A stretch of 6,244 nt of DNA. It comes from Alphaproteobacteria bacterium (GTDB lineage Bacteria; Pseudomonadota; Alphaproteobacteria; Puniceispirillales; UBA1172). The stretch spans positions 1 through 6,244 of the forward strand of contig JALRFL010000192.1 in assembly GCA_023259875.1 (NCBI GenBank), given 5' to 3'. A program made the position numbers and the translations under genes. Under the pieces are notes generated by a model. The model made no database searches and was not told the DNA's origin. It worked only from the letters and a program-made list of their open reading frames with translations. Each line of letters opens with the position of its first letter. Position 1 is the first letter of the stretch. Positions 4,807 through 6,244 of this stretch are shown in pieces.

Positions 4807-6244
4807 TCACAATCCTGCGCGCCGATTAAAGCGAAAAGGGTCAACCGCGCGCCGCATCGCCGCATCAAGGGGTGAGGCTTCGGCACAAATATCTGCGGCT
4901 AAGGCTTCTGCTAATAGCGGCGCGGTGATCATGCCGCGCGATCCAAGGCCGCCAAGCACATAGATGCGCGATGTAACCGCCCCTGCCACGGGCAGACGGT
5001 CGGGGGTGGTGGCACGGATGCTGACCCGACCTTGCCAATTTTCTGGCTGGCAAGGCAAGAGCGATTGGATAGGCTGAGGCAAGCGGTGATGGTTTTCCAA
5101 ATGCCCATAACGATTAACCGAAGGCATCGTGCCCTCTTTTTCCCCTTCTAGCCTTTCATAGCTTGCCCCTAACGCCAGACGGCCATCACCTGATCGCGCC
5201 AAATAGCCGCCATAACTTAATGGCAAGGAAAATGCCGGTGCAGATGGGGGGGGGAGATGGCTCACCTGACCAGCGTTTCCAGTTAGCGGCAACATAGGCT
5301 CAAGCCGTTTCCCCCATAACTGGGATAGCCCTGCCCCTGCCGCCAGAACCACCGCGTCGGCTAAATATTCCTCGCCCTTGATATCACGAAGCCTGACCCC
5401 TGATAGGGTGTCTTGGATGCCGGTGATGGTCACACCATAATGATGGGGAATATCTTGCATCAATGCCTCAACCCAGCGTCGCGGATCAACGGCACCGGCA
5501 AAGGGGTGAAAAAACCCGTGCTGTGACAGGGCTATTCCAGCAAGGTCACTGGCCTCTGACGCATCACATGGCGTGACCAAGGATGGTGGCAGATCAAAGG
5601 CGGCAATTTTGCGATGGCGTTCAGCCTCGCGGTCATCCTGTGCTAACGCCAGAACGCCATGATCCAGACCTGCCCCCATGCTAAGCGCAGAACGCCGTGC
5701 ATAGGCAAAGGCATTTAACGACAGCCAACCGTCTTCGGTGGCATCCACCGTCAATCGCGGCGCTTGTATCGCGGCAATATTTCCGCTTGCCCCTGCTGCG
5801 GGCCTTGCGCCCATTTCAAGCACCTCAACGGCAATACCTCTTTGCCGCAACGCATAGGCCAGCGATGCCCCAGCAATGCCCGCGCCGACAACCATCACCT
5901 TTGCCGCCACAGACATTGTCGGCTTATGGGTTTTGATGCGGCCAGTGATGCGGTGGCGTTTATGACCAAATCCATCATGCCGCGTGATCTCAAATCCGGC
6001 TTTTTCCAACCCTCGCCGGACTTCTCCTGCCGCTGTAAAACTGGCACAGATCGCATCATTGGCGGAACATCGCGCCATATGGGCAAAGATATCGTCTTGC
6101 CACATGGCCGGATTTCGTGACGGGGAAAACCCATCCAGAAACCAAGCATCAGCCAGAAAACTTGCCCCTGACAAACTTGAAAGCGTATCCCCATAGGCCA
6201 GATCAAGCACCACACGCCCTTGATCAAAGGTGATCCGGTGCCGC
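4807..6244 (-). CDS. mnmC: MnmC, bifunctional tRNA wobble-uridine modification enzyme (5' end outside window)
   Basis: In the window are the last 478 codons; the frame stays open past 6244 (RHRITFDQGRVV precedes LDLAYGD). The first ~100 residues are the end of the SAM-dependent methyltransferase domain (MnmC2/DUF752), with the signature DAWFLDGFSPSRNPAMW and the FTAAGEVRRGLEKAGF helix. From about residue 115 follows an FAD-dependent oxidoreductase of the DAO type (MnmC1), opening with the dinucleotide motif VVGAGIAGASLAYAL, then GASGNIAAIQAPRL, and closing with LGGLGSRGMITAPLLAEAL and DPFRFNRR. The oxidoreductase domain removes the carboxymethyl group of cmnm5(s2)U34 and the methyltransferase makes mnm5(s2)U34 in tRNAs for Lys, Glu, Gln and others. 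Domain order and C-terminus are as in E. coli MnmC (668 residues), so nothing is missing in the visible part. A G9 run (5246-5254) codes a Pro-Pro-Pro segment without breaking the frame. Confidence 0.93.
   Translation of the reverse strand, partial: RHRITFDQGRVVLDLAYGDTLSSLSGASFLADAWFLDGFSPSRNPAMWQDDIFAHMARCSANDAICASFTAAGEVRRGLEKAGFEITRHDGFGHKRHRITGRIKTHKPTMSVAAKVMVVGAGIAGASLAYALRQRGIAVEVLEMGARPAAGASGNIAAIQAPRLTVDATEDGWLSLNAFAYARRSALSMGAGLDHGVLALAQDDREAERHRKIAAFDLPPSLVTPCDASEASDLAGIALSQHGFFHPFAGAVDPRRWVEALMQDIPHHYGVTITGIQDTLSGVRLRDIKGEEYLADAVVLAAGAGLSQLWGKRLEPMLPLTGNAGQVSHLPPPSAPAFSLPLSYGGYLARSGDGRLALGASYERLEGEKEGTMPSVNRYGHLENHHRLPQPIQSLLPCQPENWQGRVSIRATTPDRLPVAGAVTSRIYVLGGLGSRGMITAPLLAEALAADICAEASPLDAAMRRAVDPFRFNRRAGL
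5246..5254. repeat. G9 homopolymer inside mnmC
   Basis: Nine consecutive G on the plus strand (C9 in the mnmC sense) encode the end of Leu and three Pro codons in the oxidoreductase domain. The reading frame is intact. Such a run is prone to slippage and to sequencing error. Confidence 0.6.

Noticed and set aside
5697..6196. Several plus-strand and alternate minus-strand frames of 70-118 codons
   Set aside because: They are shadows of mnmC, whose frame carries the expected methyltransferase and FAD-binding motifs throughout.

Overview
The window looks like part of an alphaproteobacterial chromosome or contig. The main clues are a PopZ/DUF2497-like protein (a family essentially confined to Alphaproteobacteria), a two-domain MnmC of proteobacterial type, and an FGase-family N-formylglutamate amidohydrolase. 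A marine, SAR116-like lineage is possible but is only a guess. The sequence has two textures. Roughly 1-3200 is AT-rich, loosely packed and contains broken genes. Roughly 3200-6244 is clearly richer in G+C, tightly packed and ordinary.

Left part. Positions 120-407 hold a chimeric relic: the first ~20 codons of a family-2 glycosyltransferase on the plus strand abut an internal piece of an RsbW-like (HATPase) anti-sigma kinase on the minus strand. Two near-identical short palindromes (83-105 and 439-459) bracket it. A possible 43-residue membrane peptide (469-600) lies in the following spacer. At 735-1190 is a divergent PopZ-like polar organiser with a clear ribosome binding site and a TTG start. 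Converging on it is a small membrane protein with a SHOCT-like tail (1279-1743, minus). Just upstream of that gene lies a coding-like stretch without a start codon (1751-1915, minus), probably a decayed gene. After ~300 bases with no supported gene comes a YgjP/DUF45 zinc metallopeptidase (2217-3005).

Right part. A small exported four-cysteine protein of unknown function (3208-3684) ends inside the 3' part of a tRNA-Val(GAC) gene read from the opposite strand (3663-3737). That tRNA has its own well-spaced sigma70-type promoter (3754-3782). Divergent from it is the N-formylglutamate amidohydrolase gene (3893-4780), which converges with only 26 bases between on the 3' part of mnmC (4807-6244, minus; its 5' end lies outside the window).

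The genes do not form one operon or an obvious pathway. The right half is housekeeping (tRNA, tRNA wobble modification, formylglutamate hydrolysis). The left half looks like a variable, decaying region. I see no CRISPR array, transposase, integrase, toxin-antitoxin pair or convincing new defence system. The most unusual points are the chimeric relic with its flanking palindromes, the divergent PopZ homologue, and the antisense overlap of a protein gene with a tRNA.
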